This document shows positions 17,401 through 24,985 of a stretch of 64,000 nucleotides of DNA, in pieces. How positions within the stretch are numbered: the stretch's first letter is position 1; the number at the start of each line of letters is the position of its first letter. The position numbers were made by a program, and so were the translations under genes. Where the stretch lies: assembly GCF_003716325.1 (NCBI RefSeq), contig NZ_RDSR01000002.1, positions 124,001 through 188,000 of the forward strand, read 5' to 3'. The notes beneath the pieces were generated by a model. It searched no databases and had not been told where the DNA came from. It worked only from the letters and a program-made list of their open reading frames with translations. Source of the DNA: Cryobacterium tepidiphilum (GTDB lineage Bacteria; Actinomycetota; Actinomycetes; Actinomycetales; Microbacteriaceae).

Positions 17401-18273
17401 TCAGATGGCGGCCGGCTCGCGACGACTGACGACCGACGCAACGGATGCCGCGGCGAGCCACCGCGGGTGCGGCTGCAGGACCGGCTGCCTGCGTGAGTAC
17501 ACGGCCCACACGACCAGCAGCTCGACAAGCATCAGCACCAGGTCGTACGGAAGCCGCTCGGCGGCGCCCAGGTGCACCGGAAACTGGAACACGCCCATGC
17601 CGAGCGAGACGCCCTCGTTGTCACCCTGGATGAACAGGTCGGCGGAGAGGTTGTCGAGCACGTGCATGCCGATCGGCACCAGCAGGTTGCCGCTCTTGAT
17701 GTAGGCGTAGCCGAACGCGATCCCGGCCATGAAGTGGCCGAGGAGCATGAAGTCCGCCTTCTTGAAGATGGCGTGGCCCAGGCTGAACAGGGCGGCGGAG
17801 ATGAGGATCGCACCGACCACCCCGGTGTGCTTGTTCAGGAGCCGCAGGAAGAACCCGCGGGCGAGCACCTCCTCGTGCACCACACCGAGTTCCCCGACGA
17901 TGCCGACCAGCAGCACGGGCAGCGCCGGCGCGGCGATCGCGAAGGCGCCGCTGCCGCGGACGAGCAGCACGTAGACGGCCGCCATGCCGAGGATCAGCAC
18001 CGCCATGATCGCGAGGAACGCCGTGTCGCGGCGGTTCCAGCCCAGCAGGAACTCGCGGAAACGCACGCCGCCCAGAGAGTTGGCGTAGACGACCACGAAC
18101 GCCGAGATGACGACCGCGAGCGACACGTCGGCCACGGCCCGCACGACGTAGTCGTCGTAGATCAGTGGCGCCAGGCCGAGGAGCAGGAACGCGCCGAAGA
18201 CCACGCCGGTGGCCAGGAGCATGGCGACCTGGCCACCGGCGAGGCGAAGGATGAGCAGGAGCGTGCGGTTCAT
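17401..18273 (-). CDS. CPBP-family intramembrane metalloprotease (Abi)
   Basis: 290 aa, about eight membrane spans. The motif HEEVLARGFFLRLL (Glu134, Glu135, Arg139) is the EExxxR signature, SLGHAIF carries the motif-2 histidine (His167), and LVPIGMHVLDN the later histidine/asparagine pair. The family includes CAAX-prenyl-like proteases and bacteriocin-immunity proteins; the substrate is unknown. ATG at 18273 overlaps the stop of the upstream channel-like gene by 4 bp, so both membrane proteins are co-translated. Confidence 0.88.
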   Translation of the reverse strand: MNRTLLLILRLAGGQVAMLLATGVVFGAFLLLGLAPLIYDDYVVRAVADVSLAVVISAFVVVYANSLGGVRFREFLLGWNRRDTAFLAIMAVLILGMAAVYVLLVRGSGAFAIAAPALPVLLVGIVGELGVVHEEVLARGFFLRLLNKHTGVVGAILISAALFSLGHAIFKKADFMLLGHFMAGIAFGYAYIKSGNLLVPIGMHVLDNLSADLFIQGDNEGVSLGMGVFQFPVHLGAAERLPYDLVLMLVELLVVWAVYSRRQPVLQPHPRWLAAASVASVVSRREPAAI

Positions 18274-18917
18274 GAGGGGTGCCTTTCAGCGCGACGGGCG
18301 CGGTAGACGCGGGTGATGAGAAACGAGAGCGGGAGGGTGAGGGCCCAGGTGAGTTCGGCGACGGTGGCGCCGAAGAGCAGCGCGATGGGAATCGACAGGA
18401 GGAACATGCCGGGGATCGGCAGGGACTGCACGAGCACATACCGGAACACGTCGACGTCGACGGATGCCGCGACGAAACCGCGGTGCCACGCGTAGATCCA
18501 CATGGCACAGATCAGGAACCCGATCGCGGCGATCGACGCCGCGTAGACGTACACGCTGATCACCTCGTCGCCGAACCGCCCGAGGATCGCGGTGGGCAGT
18601 GGCAGCGACGCGACGACGAGGAGCATGAGCAGGTTCAGCCGCAGGATCGGCTGATCGATCCGTTCGATCGCCCGGAACTTGCGGTGATGCGACATCCAGA
18701 TCGCCCCCACGACCACGAAGCTCAGTGCGAAGGTCAGATACGACGGCACCAGGGCGGCCAGCGACGCCGCCAGGTCACCGTCATCCGTTTCGGGCACGTG
18801 GATCTCGAGAACCAGCAGGGTCATCGCGATGGCGAACACGGCGTCGCTGAAGGCGTTGGCGCGCTCCGGCGACGAGCCGTCCGCGATGGTTCGCCGGTAG
18901 CTCTCGGTGATGGACAT
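18270..18917 (-). CDS. TMEM175-like (DUF1211) potassium-channel family protein
   Basis: 215 aa with six predicted spans. The first helix contains RANAFSDAVFAIAMTLLVLEI, the R-x-x-x-F-S-D signature of bacterial TMEM175 K+ channels. One repeat is present, as in the tetramer-forming prokaryotic members. The second span is followed by GAIWMSHHRKFRAIERID, also typical. It probably conducts K+ across the cytoplasmic membrane. ATG at 18917, first gene of the pair with the CPBP protease. Confidence 0.87.
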   Translation of the reverse strand: MSITESYRRTIADGSSPERANAFSDAVFAIAMTLLVLEIHVPETDDGDLAASLAALVPSYLTFALSFVVVGAIWMSHHRKFRAIERIDQPILRLNLLMLLVVASLPLPTAILGRFGDEVISVYVYAASIAAIGFLICAMWIYAWHRGFVAASVDVDVFRYVLVQSLPIPGMFLLSIPIALLFGATVAELTWALTLPLSFLITRVYRARRAERHPS

Positions 18918-19015
18918 GCAGCGATCATGCCGGGCCGGGCATCCGCTGCTCGTCGGCCCGGGGGTGGAACCTGCTCGGGGCCCGTCTCCAACCAGGGGTG
19001 GACCAGCAGCGCGGG

Positions 19016-19690
19016 CTACGGCGTCGCGAGCCCGTTGCGGAAGGCGTAGCCGACGAGCTGCGCGCGGTCACGCATGGCGGTCTTCGCCAGCAGGTGGTTG
19101 ATGTGGGTCTTCACCGTGGCATCCGACACATACAGGGTCTCGGCGATCTCGGCGTTCGAATGTCCGGCCGCGATCAGCCGCAGCACGTCGACCTCGCGGG
19201 GGGTCAGGTTATCGGGCACCGGCGCAACGGATGCCTCGGCCGGCTCCGCGACGCCCGCCCGGCCGCCGCCCGCCAACGCCTCCAGCAGCCGCCGCTGCAC
19301 GCTCGGGTCGAGCTGCGCCTCACCGCTCGCGACCGTGAGGATCGCCTGCTGGATCTCCTCCGCGCTCGCGTCCTTGGTGAGGAAGCCACGGGCGCCGGCG
19401 CGCAGCGCGGCGAACACCCAGTCGTCGTCGGAGTAGGTGGTGAGCACCACCACCCGCGCCCGGGAGCCGGCGGCGCTGAGCTTCTCGGTCGCCTCCACAC
19501 CGGAACAGTTGGGCATGCGGAGGTCCATGAGCACCACATCCGGCTCGGCGGCCGCGACCTGGCGCACGGCATCGTCGCCGTCGACGGCGGTTCCCACCAC
19601 GGTGATGCCGTCGAGCAGCCCCAGCAGGGTGGCGAGGCCGTCGCGCACGATCTTCTGGTCGTCGGCGATCACAACCCGCACATCCGCCAT
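19016..19690 (-). CDS. NarL/FixJ-family response regulator
   Basis: 224 aa. Receiver domain VRVVIADDQKIVRDGL with acidic pair Asp10/Asp11, phospho-acceptor in VVLMDLRMP (Asp56), and LTKDAS lysine loop. Residues ~160-224 form a LuxR-type HTH (NLTPREVDVLRLIAAGHSNAEIAETLYVSDATVKTHINHLL). It is transcribed away from the cognate sensor kinase at 19842, an unusual divergent arrangement for this family, in which the two are normally co-linear. The 151-bp gap must contain both promoters. Targets are unknown. Confidence 0.93.
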   Translation of the reverse strand: MADVRVVIADDQKIVRDGLATLLGLLDGITVVGTAVDGDDAVRQVAAAEPDVVLMDLRMPNCSGVEATEKLSAAGSRARVVVLTTYSDDDWVFAALRAGARGFLTKDASAEEIQQAILTVASGEAQLDPSVQRRLLEALAGGGRAGVAEPAEASVAPVPDNLTPREVDVLRLIAAGHSNAEIAETLYVSDATVKTHINHLLAKTAMRDRAQLVGYAFRNGLATP

Positions 19691-19841
19691 GCCCTGTCCT
19701 CCCCGGATCCGTGTGCCCAGCTTCCCACGCCGGCACCCGCGCCCGCCTCAGCCGACGGTGGGAGGCCGCCCGGTGCCGCCTCCACCCAGAGGTGGAGCGG
19801 CCGATGGCGCGTGGGGGCCCTCGCGTGGGACAGTGTCTTCG

Positions 19842-21029
19842 ATGAACGCACAACCCGCACTCCTGCGCGCCCTGGGCGTCGCCATGATCGCCGTCGTGGT
19901 CACCATGGCGGCGGTGGGCGATGCCGGCTTCGCCGCGCCCGGCCTCGCCGTCGCCGTCGGTGTCTTCGCGGCATCCGCTGCGTACTACCTGCTCGCGGCC
20001 GGGCTGCCCGCCGCGGCGGCGCTCGGGCTGTTCGTGCTCGTTGCCGGCTCCCTCGTGGTGGCCTACGCGATCGATGTGACGAGCACGGCGGTGGGGATGT
20101 TCCTCCTCGGCGCGTTCGCCGCCCTTCGCGAGCCGCGTCGGCTGATCGCCGCCGCGCTCGCCGCGGCCATCGTCGCCTACGACGTCGTGCAGCTCTCAGC
20201 CGGTGAGCCGCTGGTCTCGGTGTTCGCGACGGATGCCGGGGTCGCCTTCTTCCTGCTGGTGGGCCGGCTCGTGAAACGTGAGCGTGACCAGCGGGAACAG
20301 GTCGCTGCCCTGCTCGCCGAGGCGGAGAGCCGAAAGCACCTCGACCGCGAGGCGTCGGTGGTGGCGGAGCGCGGACGGATGGCGCGCGAGCTGCACGACG
20401 TGCTGGCGCACACCCTGTCGGGGCTGACCCTGCACCTGGAGGCCGCCCGGCTCCTGGCCGGCCGTCCCGGAACCGACCCGGCCCTGCACGACGCCGTGGA
20501 CGACGCGCACCGGCTGGCGCGGGCCGGCCTGCAGGAGGCCCGTCGGGCGGTGGGCGCCCTGCGCGGCGAGGAGCTGCCGGGCGCCGCACTCATTCCGCAA
20601 CTCGTCGAGGAGCACCGCCTCGCAGCAGCCGGGCCGTGCACGCTCACTGTCACGGGAACGCCGGTGGCGCTCTCGGCGGAGGCCGAGCTGGCCCTGTACC
20701 GCGCGACGCAGGAGGCGCTGTCGAACGTGCGCAAGCACGCACGCGCCGCCGCGGCAGACGTGTCGCTCCGGTGGGAGGGCGATCGCGTGGTGCTGCACGT
20801 GGAGGACCACGGGTCGGGAACGCCCGCGGCCGCAGGCGAGGCGGGGTATGGCCTCACCGGGATGGCCGAGCGCGCCACTCTTCTCGGCGCAGAACTCGAG
20901 ACAGGCCGGACGGATGCCGGGTATCGCGTGCGCCTGTCGGTGCCGTACGCCTCCAACCGCCGTGAGCCGGCGGCCGCTGAGTCCCCGGCTGCGGGGCCAG
21001 CCCTTCACGATCCGGCGACGTCGGCCTAG
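19842..21029 (+). CDS. NarX/DesK-type sensor histidine kinase
   Basis: 395 aa. About five N-terminal membrane spans (residues ~8-135) are followed by a coiled-coil region, the HisKA_3 dimerisation motif RGRMARELHDVLAHTLSGL (His185) and a C-terminal HATPase domain with EALSNVRKHARA (N-box) and GYGLTGMAERA (G-box). It lacks a large extracellular loop, so it probably senses a membrane or intramembrane signal. ATG at 19842; longer in-frame readings upstream overlap the regulator gene. It pairs with the divergent regulator 19016-19690. Confidence 0.92.
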   Translation: MNAQPALLRALGVAMIAVVVTMAAVGDAGFAAPGLAVAVGVFAASAAYYLLAAGLPAAAALGLFVLVAGSLVVAYAIDVTSTAVGMFLLGAFAALREPRRLIAAALAAAIVAYDVVQLSAGEPLVSVFATDAGVAFFLLVGRLVKRERDQREQVAALLAEAESRKHLDREASVVAERGRMARELHDVLAHTLSGLTLHLEAARLLAGRPGTDPALHDAVDDAHRLARAGLQEARRAVGALRGEELPGAALIPQLVEEHRLAAAGPCTLTVTGTPVALSAEAELALYRATQEALSNVRKHARAAAADVSLRWEGDRVVLHVEDHGSGTPAAAGEAGYGLTGMAERATLLGAELETGRTDAGYRVRLSVPYASNRREPAAAESPAAGPALHDPATSA

Positions 21030-21078
21030 GCTGCTCCACGAAAGGGCCGCTGAAGGACGCTGGACGAAAGGAACGGTT

Positions 21079-21615
21079 ATGAGCGCAGATCCACTGGCGA
21101 GGTTCGGTGAGGTACCGCAGTTCACGGTCACGAGCGAGGACATGACCGACGGTGCGCCCTTGGCCGCCGCCCAGTTCGACGCGTCATCCGGCGGCGGCAA
21201 CACGTCGCCGCAGCTGTCCTGGTCGGGGTTCCCGCCCGAGACGAAGAGCTTCGCCGTCACCGCCTACGACCCTGATGCCCCCACCGGCTCGGGCTTCTGG
21301 CACTGGGCGGTCTTCAACCTGCCGGCATCCTGCACGTCACTGCCGGCCGGAGCCGGCGAACAGGGCGGTGCGGGCCTGCCCGACGGCGCGGTGATGCTGC
21401 CGAACGAGCTGCGCCAGCCCGCGTTCACGGGTGCCGCGCCGCCCGAGGGCACCGGCACGCACCGCTACCAGTTCATCGTGCACGCCGTCGATGGTCCGTC
21501 GCTCGACATCGACTCGCAGGCGACGCCGGCGGTGCTGGGGTTCAACCTGCACTTCCACGTGCTGGCCCGGGCCGTGCTCGAGGCCACCGGCGCCTTCGGC
21601 GGCGCCACCGGCTGA
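21079..21615 (+). CDS. YbhB/YbcL-type PEBP (Raf-kinase-inhibitor-like) protein
   Basis: 178 aa, no signal peptide. Conserved segments are SPQLSWSGFPPETKSFAVTAYDPDAPTGSGFWHWAVFNLP (the DPDAP and HWAVFN anion-pocket motifs), NELRQPAFTGAAPPEGTGTHRYQF and HVLARAVLEATGA. PEBP proteins bind phosphorylated or small anionic ligands; bacterial members have no settled function. ATG at 21079 with an AAAGGAACG ribosome site. Convergent with the phosphodiesterase gene, with a 60-bp palindrome in between. Confidence 0.9.
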   Translation: MSADPLARFGEVPQFTVTSEDMTDGAPLAAAQFDASSGGGNTSPQLSWSGFPPETKSFAVTAYDPDAPTGSGFWHWAVFNLPASCTSLPAGAGEQGGAGLPDGAVMLPNELRQPAFTGAAPPEGTGTHRYQFIVHAVDGPSLDIDSQATPAVLGFNLHFHVLARAVLEATGAFGGATG

Positions 21616-21639
21616 CGGTCGATCTGTCCTTCCTCCCGT

Positions 21640-21699
21640 GTGGGGGGTCACCTTTTCCTAGTCCCACCGCGGAAGCACTAGGTAAAGCTGTCCCCTCAC
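21640..21699. repeat. 60-bp conserved palindrome, copy A
   Basis: Arms of exactly 23 bp (21640-21662 and 21677-21699) enclose a 14-nt loop. The left arm begins GTGGGGGGTCACC and ends CCTAGT; the right arm begins ACTAGG and ends CCCCTCAC. It lies between convergent genes, and its right arm contains the TGA stop (21696-21698) of the minus-strand phosphodiesterase. Here only, dyad symmetry extends outwards through GTCCTTCC/GGAAGGAC. The other copies are at 46193 and 54940. It probably acts as a bidirectional RNA hairpin. Confidence 0.9.
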
Positions 21700-22235
21700 G
21701 GAAGGACGGTCGCCACGGAGACGCCGGCGACCGTTCGCGGAACGGGGACGAGCGTAACGTCGCGCAGCTCGCCGTCGTCGAGCACGGCGGTGAGGAAGGT
21801 GCAGACCGGCTGGCGACGGCGATCGGTGGGGGAGCCCGGGTTCAGCAGCCGCAGGCCGTTCGGGGTGACCGAGTCCCAGGGAATGTGGCTGTGACCGAAC
21901 AGCAGCACGTCCGTGTCGGGGAACCGTTCGTCGCAGCGTGTCTCCCTGCCGGTCGCCGGCCCGGTCTCGTGCACAAGCGCAAAACGGATGCCGCCGCGGT
22001 CGAAGCGCGCCACCTCCGGCATCCGCTCGCGCAGCTCGGGCCCGTCGTTGTTGCCGTGCACGCCGATGAAGTCCCGCGACCGTGTACTCACCCGCTCGTA
22101 TGTCGCCAGGTCCACCCAGTCGCCCGCGTGCACCACGACATCCGCTGCGTCGACGGCAGCCCAGAGCTCAGCGGGCAGGTCGCGGGCGCGCTTGGGGATG
22201 TGGGTGTCGGCCATCACCACGAGGGTCAGCGGCAT
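21696..22235 (-). CDS. YfcE/MJ0936-type metallophosphoesterase
   Basis: 179 aa. The dimetal site motifs are all present in order: ADTHIP (D-x-H), HAGDWVD (GD), HGNNDG (GNxD), a later ALVHE histidine and LLFGHSHIPWD (GHSH). This is the small YfcE/VPS29-like class that hydrolyses phosphodiesters. ATG at 22235; an in-frame extension upstream overlaps the divergent promoter region. The last codons, including the stop, fall inside palindrome copy A. Confidence 0.9.
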   Translation of the reverse strand: MPLTLVVMADTHIPKRARDLPAELWAAVDAADVVVHAGDWVDLATYERVSTRSRDFIGVHGNNDGPELRERMPEVARFDRGGIRFALVHETGPATGRETRCDERFPDTDVLLFGHSHIPWDSVTPNGLRLLNPGSPTDRRRQPVCTFLTAVLDDGELRDVTLVPVPRTVAGVSVATVLP

Positions 22236-22353
22236 TGGGCCTCCTCTCCTGTCACCGGCTACTCCTGCACGGTACCCGCATAGCGTGCCCGGGCGCCTCC
22301 CCGTTCGCTGGGAGAGCATGGCCGGCGCCGGAGCCCGGGAGCACAATGGCGCC

Positions 22354-22971
22354 ATGGACAACACGCCACTGACCGCACTCGCCCTCAACTGCACGCTCAC
22401 GCCCTCGCCGGCGCCGTCGAGCACCCAGCTCATGACCGACCAGGTGCTCGAAGCCCTCGGCACGCACGGGGTGACGAGCTCCAGCCGACGCCTCGTCGAC
22501 TTCACCCTCAAGCCGGGCGTGAAGGCCGATGAGGGGGAGGGCGATGACTGGCCGATGATCCGCCAGGAGATCCTCGCCGCCGACATTCTGGTCGTGAGCA
22601 CGCCCACCTGGATGGGACACATGTCGAGCATCGCGCAGCGCGTGCTCGAGCGGCTCGACGCCGAGCTTTCGATGATGGACGACCAGGGCCGCCCGGAGCT
22701 CTATGGCAAGGTGGCCGTCGTGGCGGTGGTCGGCAACGAAGACGGTGCGCACAAGATCATCGCCGACCTGTTCCAGGGCCTGAACGACGTGGGCCTCACC
22801 ATTCCGACGCAGGGCAGCACGTACTGGAACGGCGAGGCCATGCACACCGTCGACTACAAGGACCTCGACTCCACTCCGAAGGCGGTCGCCGCGACGACGG
22901 CCGCGCTCGGCGCCGACGCCGCGCACCTCGCCCGTGTTCTCAAGGCGAACCCGTATCCCGCGCAGAAGTAG
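22354..22971 (+). CDS. Flavodoxin-family NAD(P)H-dependent oxidoreductase
   Basis: 205 aa, flavodoxin-like fold. FMN-phosphate loop LTPSPAPSSTQLMTDQVLEAL near residues 15-35, then the ADILVVSTPTWMGHMSSIAQRVLERLD strand-helix with T-P-x-W-x-G as in WrbA/NADPH:FMN reductases, and VAVVGNEDGAHKIIADLFQGL. It probably reduces quinones or flavin with NAD(P)H. ATG at 22354; a nearby ATG at 22346 is out of frame. Divergent from the phosphodiesterase gene. Confidence 0.85.
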   Translation: MDNTPLTALALNCTLTPSPAPSSTQLMTDQVLEALGTHGVTSSSRRLVDFTLKPGVKADEGEGDDWPMIRQEILAADILVVSTPTWMGHMSSIAQRVLERLDAELSMMDDQGRPELYGKVAVVAVVGNEDGAHKIIADLFQGLNDVGLTIPTQGSTYWNGEAMHTVDYKDLDSTPKAVAATTAALGADAAHLARVLKANPYPAQK

Positions 22972-22984
22972 CGCCCGCGGCTCG

Positions 22985-23032
22985 GGTTCAGGAAGCCGGC
23001 GCGTGATGTTGAGCGCGCCCGCTTCCTGAAAC
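22985..23032. repeat. 48-bp imperfect palindrome between convergent genes
   Basis: GGTTCAGGAAGCCGGCGCG (22985-23003) pairs with CGCGCCCGCTTCCTGAAAC (23014-23032) at 17 of 19 positions around a 10-nt loop. It lies 14 bp after the flavodoxin-like gene and is followed by a true terminator. It is a different sequence family from the 60-bp element; I see no second copy in the window. Confidence 0.65.
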
Positions 23033-23047
23033 GCCGCCGTGGCGCGA

Positions 23048-23079
23048 AAAAGCCCGCCACCGACCGGTGACGGGCTTTT
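23048..23079. terminator. Bidirectional Rho-independent terminator
   Basis: AAAAGCCCG...ACCG and CGGT...CGGGCTTTT form a strong GC stem flanked by A and T runs, so it works for both the plus-strand flavodoxin-like gene and the minus-strand proX, whose stop is at 23097. Confidence 0.88.
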
Positions 23080-23096
23080 CCGACGGATGCCGTGGG

Positions 23097-24008
23097 CTAG
23101 CTGGTGAGGCCGTCCACGTAGTCCTGGTTCTCGCTGATCCACTTGTCGACGATCTCGGTGTAGTCGTCGGTGTCGGTCCCGTTGTACATGACGTTCTCGA
23201 GCGAGTAGAGGTGGTCGGAGTCGAGCTTGAACGCCTCGATCCACTTCGTCAGCTGCGGGAAGTCGTCCTCGAAGCTCGTGCTCGCGATCGAGTGGATCGA
23301 CTCGGACGTGCCGAGGGTGCCCTTCGGGTCCTTGAGGTCCTTGATGGGGAACTCGTCGTAGGCCCAGTGCGGACGCCACAGGGTGACGGCGATGTTCTCG
23401 CCGGCGTCCGTCGCGGCCTTCAGCTCGGAGAGCATGGCGGGCGTCGACGACGTGACGAAGTCCATGTCCTCGAGGCCGTAGCCCGGGATGACCTTCTTCA
23501 TCGTGGCGTCGGTGAGGCCGGCGCCGGGCTCGATGCCCACCAGCCGATTGCCGAACTCGTCGGCGTGCGCGGCGAGCTCTTCGAGCGAGTCGATCGGGGC
23601 GTCCTCGTTCACGGCGATCGTCAACGACGCCTCGTCGTTCCACGCGCCGAGGTCGACGAGGTCGTCGCCGTACTCCTCCATGTAGGACTTGTGGGTGGTG
23701 GGCAGCCAGCCGTCGAACGCCACGTCGTAGTCACCGGTGCTGAGGCCCGCGAAGACGGGGCCGGCATCCGCGTACTCGAACTCGACGTCGTAGCCCTTGT
23801 CCTCCAGGATCGACTTCCAGAGGTACGAGGCCGCCTCACCCTCGGGCCAGCCGTTGAACACGGCGACGGTGACCTCTTTCTTGTCGCCGTTGTCGGGACC
23901 GCTGGACTGACCGGCGGCCGACTCCGACGCGCAGCCGCTGAGGCCCAGGGCAGCGATGGTGCCGAGCGCGAGCCCGGTGAGGAGATGCTTCTTCTTGCGA
24001 TTCTGCAC
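23097..24008 (-). CDS. proX: Glycine betaine ABC transporter substrate-binding lipoprotein (OpuAC/ProX-like)
   Basis: 303 aa, GTG start at 24008. Lipoprotein signal: basic NRKKKHLL, hydrophobic core, lipobox LSGC (Cys26). The mature part has the OpuAC features VTVAVFNGWPEGEAASYLWKSIL and the aromatic substrate-cage segments DVAFDGWLPTTHKSY and TLWRPHWAYDEF, expected to bind the quaternary ammonium head group. The last gene of the proVWX operon. A minus-strand frame continues upstream through the permease gene but only as a shadow. Confidence 0.92.
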   Translation of the reverse strand: MQNRKKKHLLTGLALGTIAALGLSGCASESAAGQSSGPDNGDKKEVTVAVFNGWPEGEAASYLWKSILEDKGYDVEFEYADAGPVFAGLSTGDYDVAFDGWLPTTHKSYMEEYGDDLVDLGAWNDEASLTIAVNEDAPIDSLEELAAHADEFGNRLVGIEPGAGLTDATMKKVIPGYGLEDMDFVTSSTPAMLSELKAATDAGENIAVTLWRPHWAYDEFPIKDLKDPKGTLGTSESIHSIASTSFEDDFPQLTKWIEAFKLDSDHLYSLENVMYNGTDTDDYTEIVDKWISENQDYVDGLTS

Positions 24009-24055
24009 TGTGTTTCCTTTCGGCCCGGTGCTGTGAACCGGGTGATTGGGGTTGG

Positions 24056-24985
24056 TCACACCGTCGCAGCCGGGGCCGGTTCGGCCTCGGCTTTCGCCGG
24101 TGAGTTTTCTTCGGCCGCGCGCACGCGGGCAGAAGGCTTGTGGAGGCGCCGCGGTCGACGCCGGGTTCCGAGGGATGCCGTGAGCCGGTCCAGCAGGATC
24201 GCCAGGATCACGACGGCGAGGCCGGCTTCGAATCCGAGCCCGACGTCGATGCGGCTGAGCGCCTGCACGATGGGGGCGCCGAGGCCGCCCGCGCCGACCA
24301 TGCCGGCGATGACGACCATCGAGAGCGACAGCATGATCACCTGGTTGACGCCGGCCATGATGGTCGGCGCAGCCAGCGGCAGCTGAATCTGGCGCAGGAT
24401 GCGGCGGGGCGACGCGCCGAATGCGAAGCCCGCCTCGACGACCTCGGCGTCGACACCGCGGATGCCGAGCTCGGTCAGCCGCACACCGGGCGCCATCGAG
24501 AAGATGATCGTGGCGACGATGCCGGGGACGACCCCGACCCGGAAGAGGATGAGCGCGGGGATCAGGTACACGAACGCGGGCATGGTCTGCATGAAGTCGA
24601 GAACCGGCTTCATGATCGCCGACGCCGTGCGGGAGCGCGCGCCGAGGATGCCGAGCGGGATGCTGATGGCCACGGCGATGATCGCGGAGACGAGCACCAG
24701 CGCGAGCGTGTCCATGGCGTTCTCCCACTGGTCCATGCCGAGGATCAGGAGCAGGCCGACGGCGGTGCCGAGCGCGAACAGCCAGCCGCGCGCCCACCAG
24801 CCGAGTGCGACGAGCACGAGCATGATCACCCAGAACGGCGGACCGACCAGGAGCAGGTCGACGGCGTCGTAGAAGCCGTTGAAGACGAGGTGAATGAAAT
24901 CGAACACCGGCCCGAAAACGGTGGTGACGAAGTCGACGACGTCCTCGGCCCAGCTGCCGACGGGAAGACGGAAGTCGGTGATCAT
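24056..24985 (-). CDS. proW: Glycine betaine/proline ABC transporter permease
   Basis: 309 aa. An N-terminal helical extension precedes about seven spans. LVSAIIAVAISIPLGILGARS, the MPAFVYLIPALILF segment and FSMAPGVRLTELGIRGVDAEVVEAGFAFGASPRRILRQIQLPLAAPTIMAGVNQ (EAA loop) are typical of ProW/OpuAB. The C-terminal tail is rich in Ala, Glu and Pro. ATG at 24985 overlapping the ATPase stop by 4 bp; 47 bp separate it from proX. Confidence 0.93.
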   Translation of the reverse strand: MITDFRLPVGSWAEDVVDFVTTVFGPVFDFIHLVFNGFYDAVDLLLVGPPFWVIMLVLVALGWWARGWLFALGTAVGLLLILGMDQWENAMDTLALVLVSAIIAVAISIPLGILGARSRTASAIMKPVLDFMQTMPAFVYLIPALILFRVGVVPGIVATIIFSMAPGVRLTELGIRGVDAEVVEAGFAFGASPRRILRQIQLPLAAPTIMAGVNQVIMLSLSMVVIAGMVGAGGLGAPIVQALSRIDVGLGFEAGLAVVILAILLDRLTASLGTRRRPRRLHKPSARVRAAEENSPAKAEAEPAPAATV

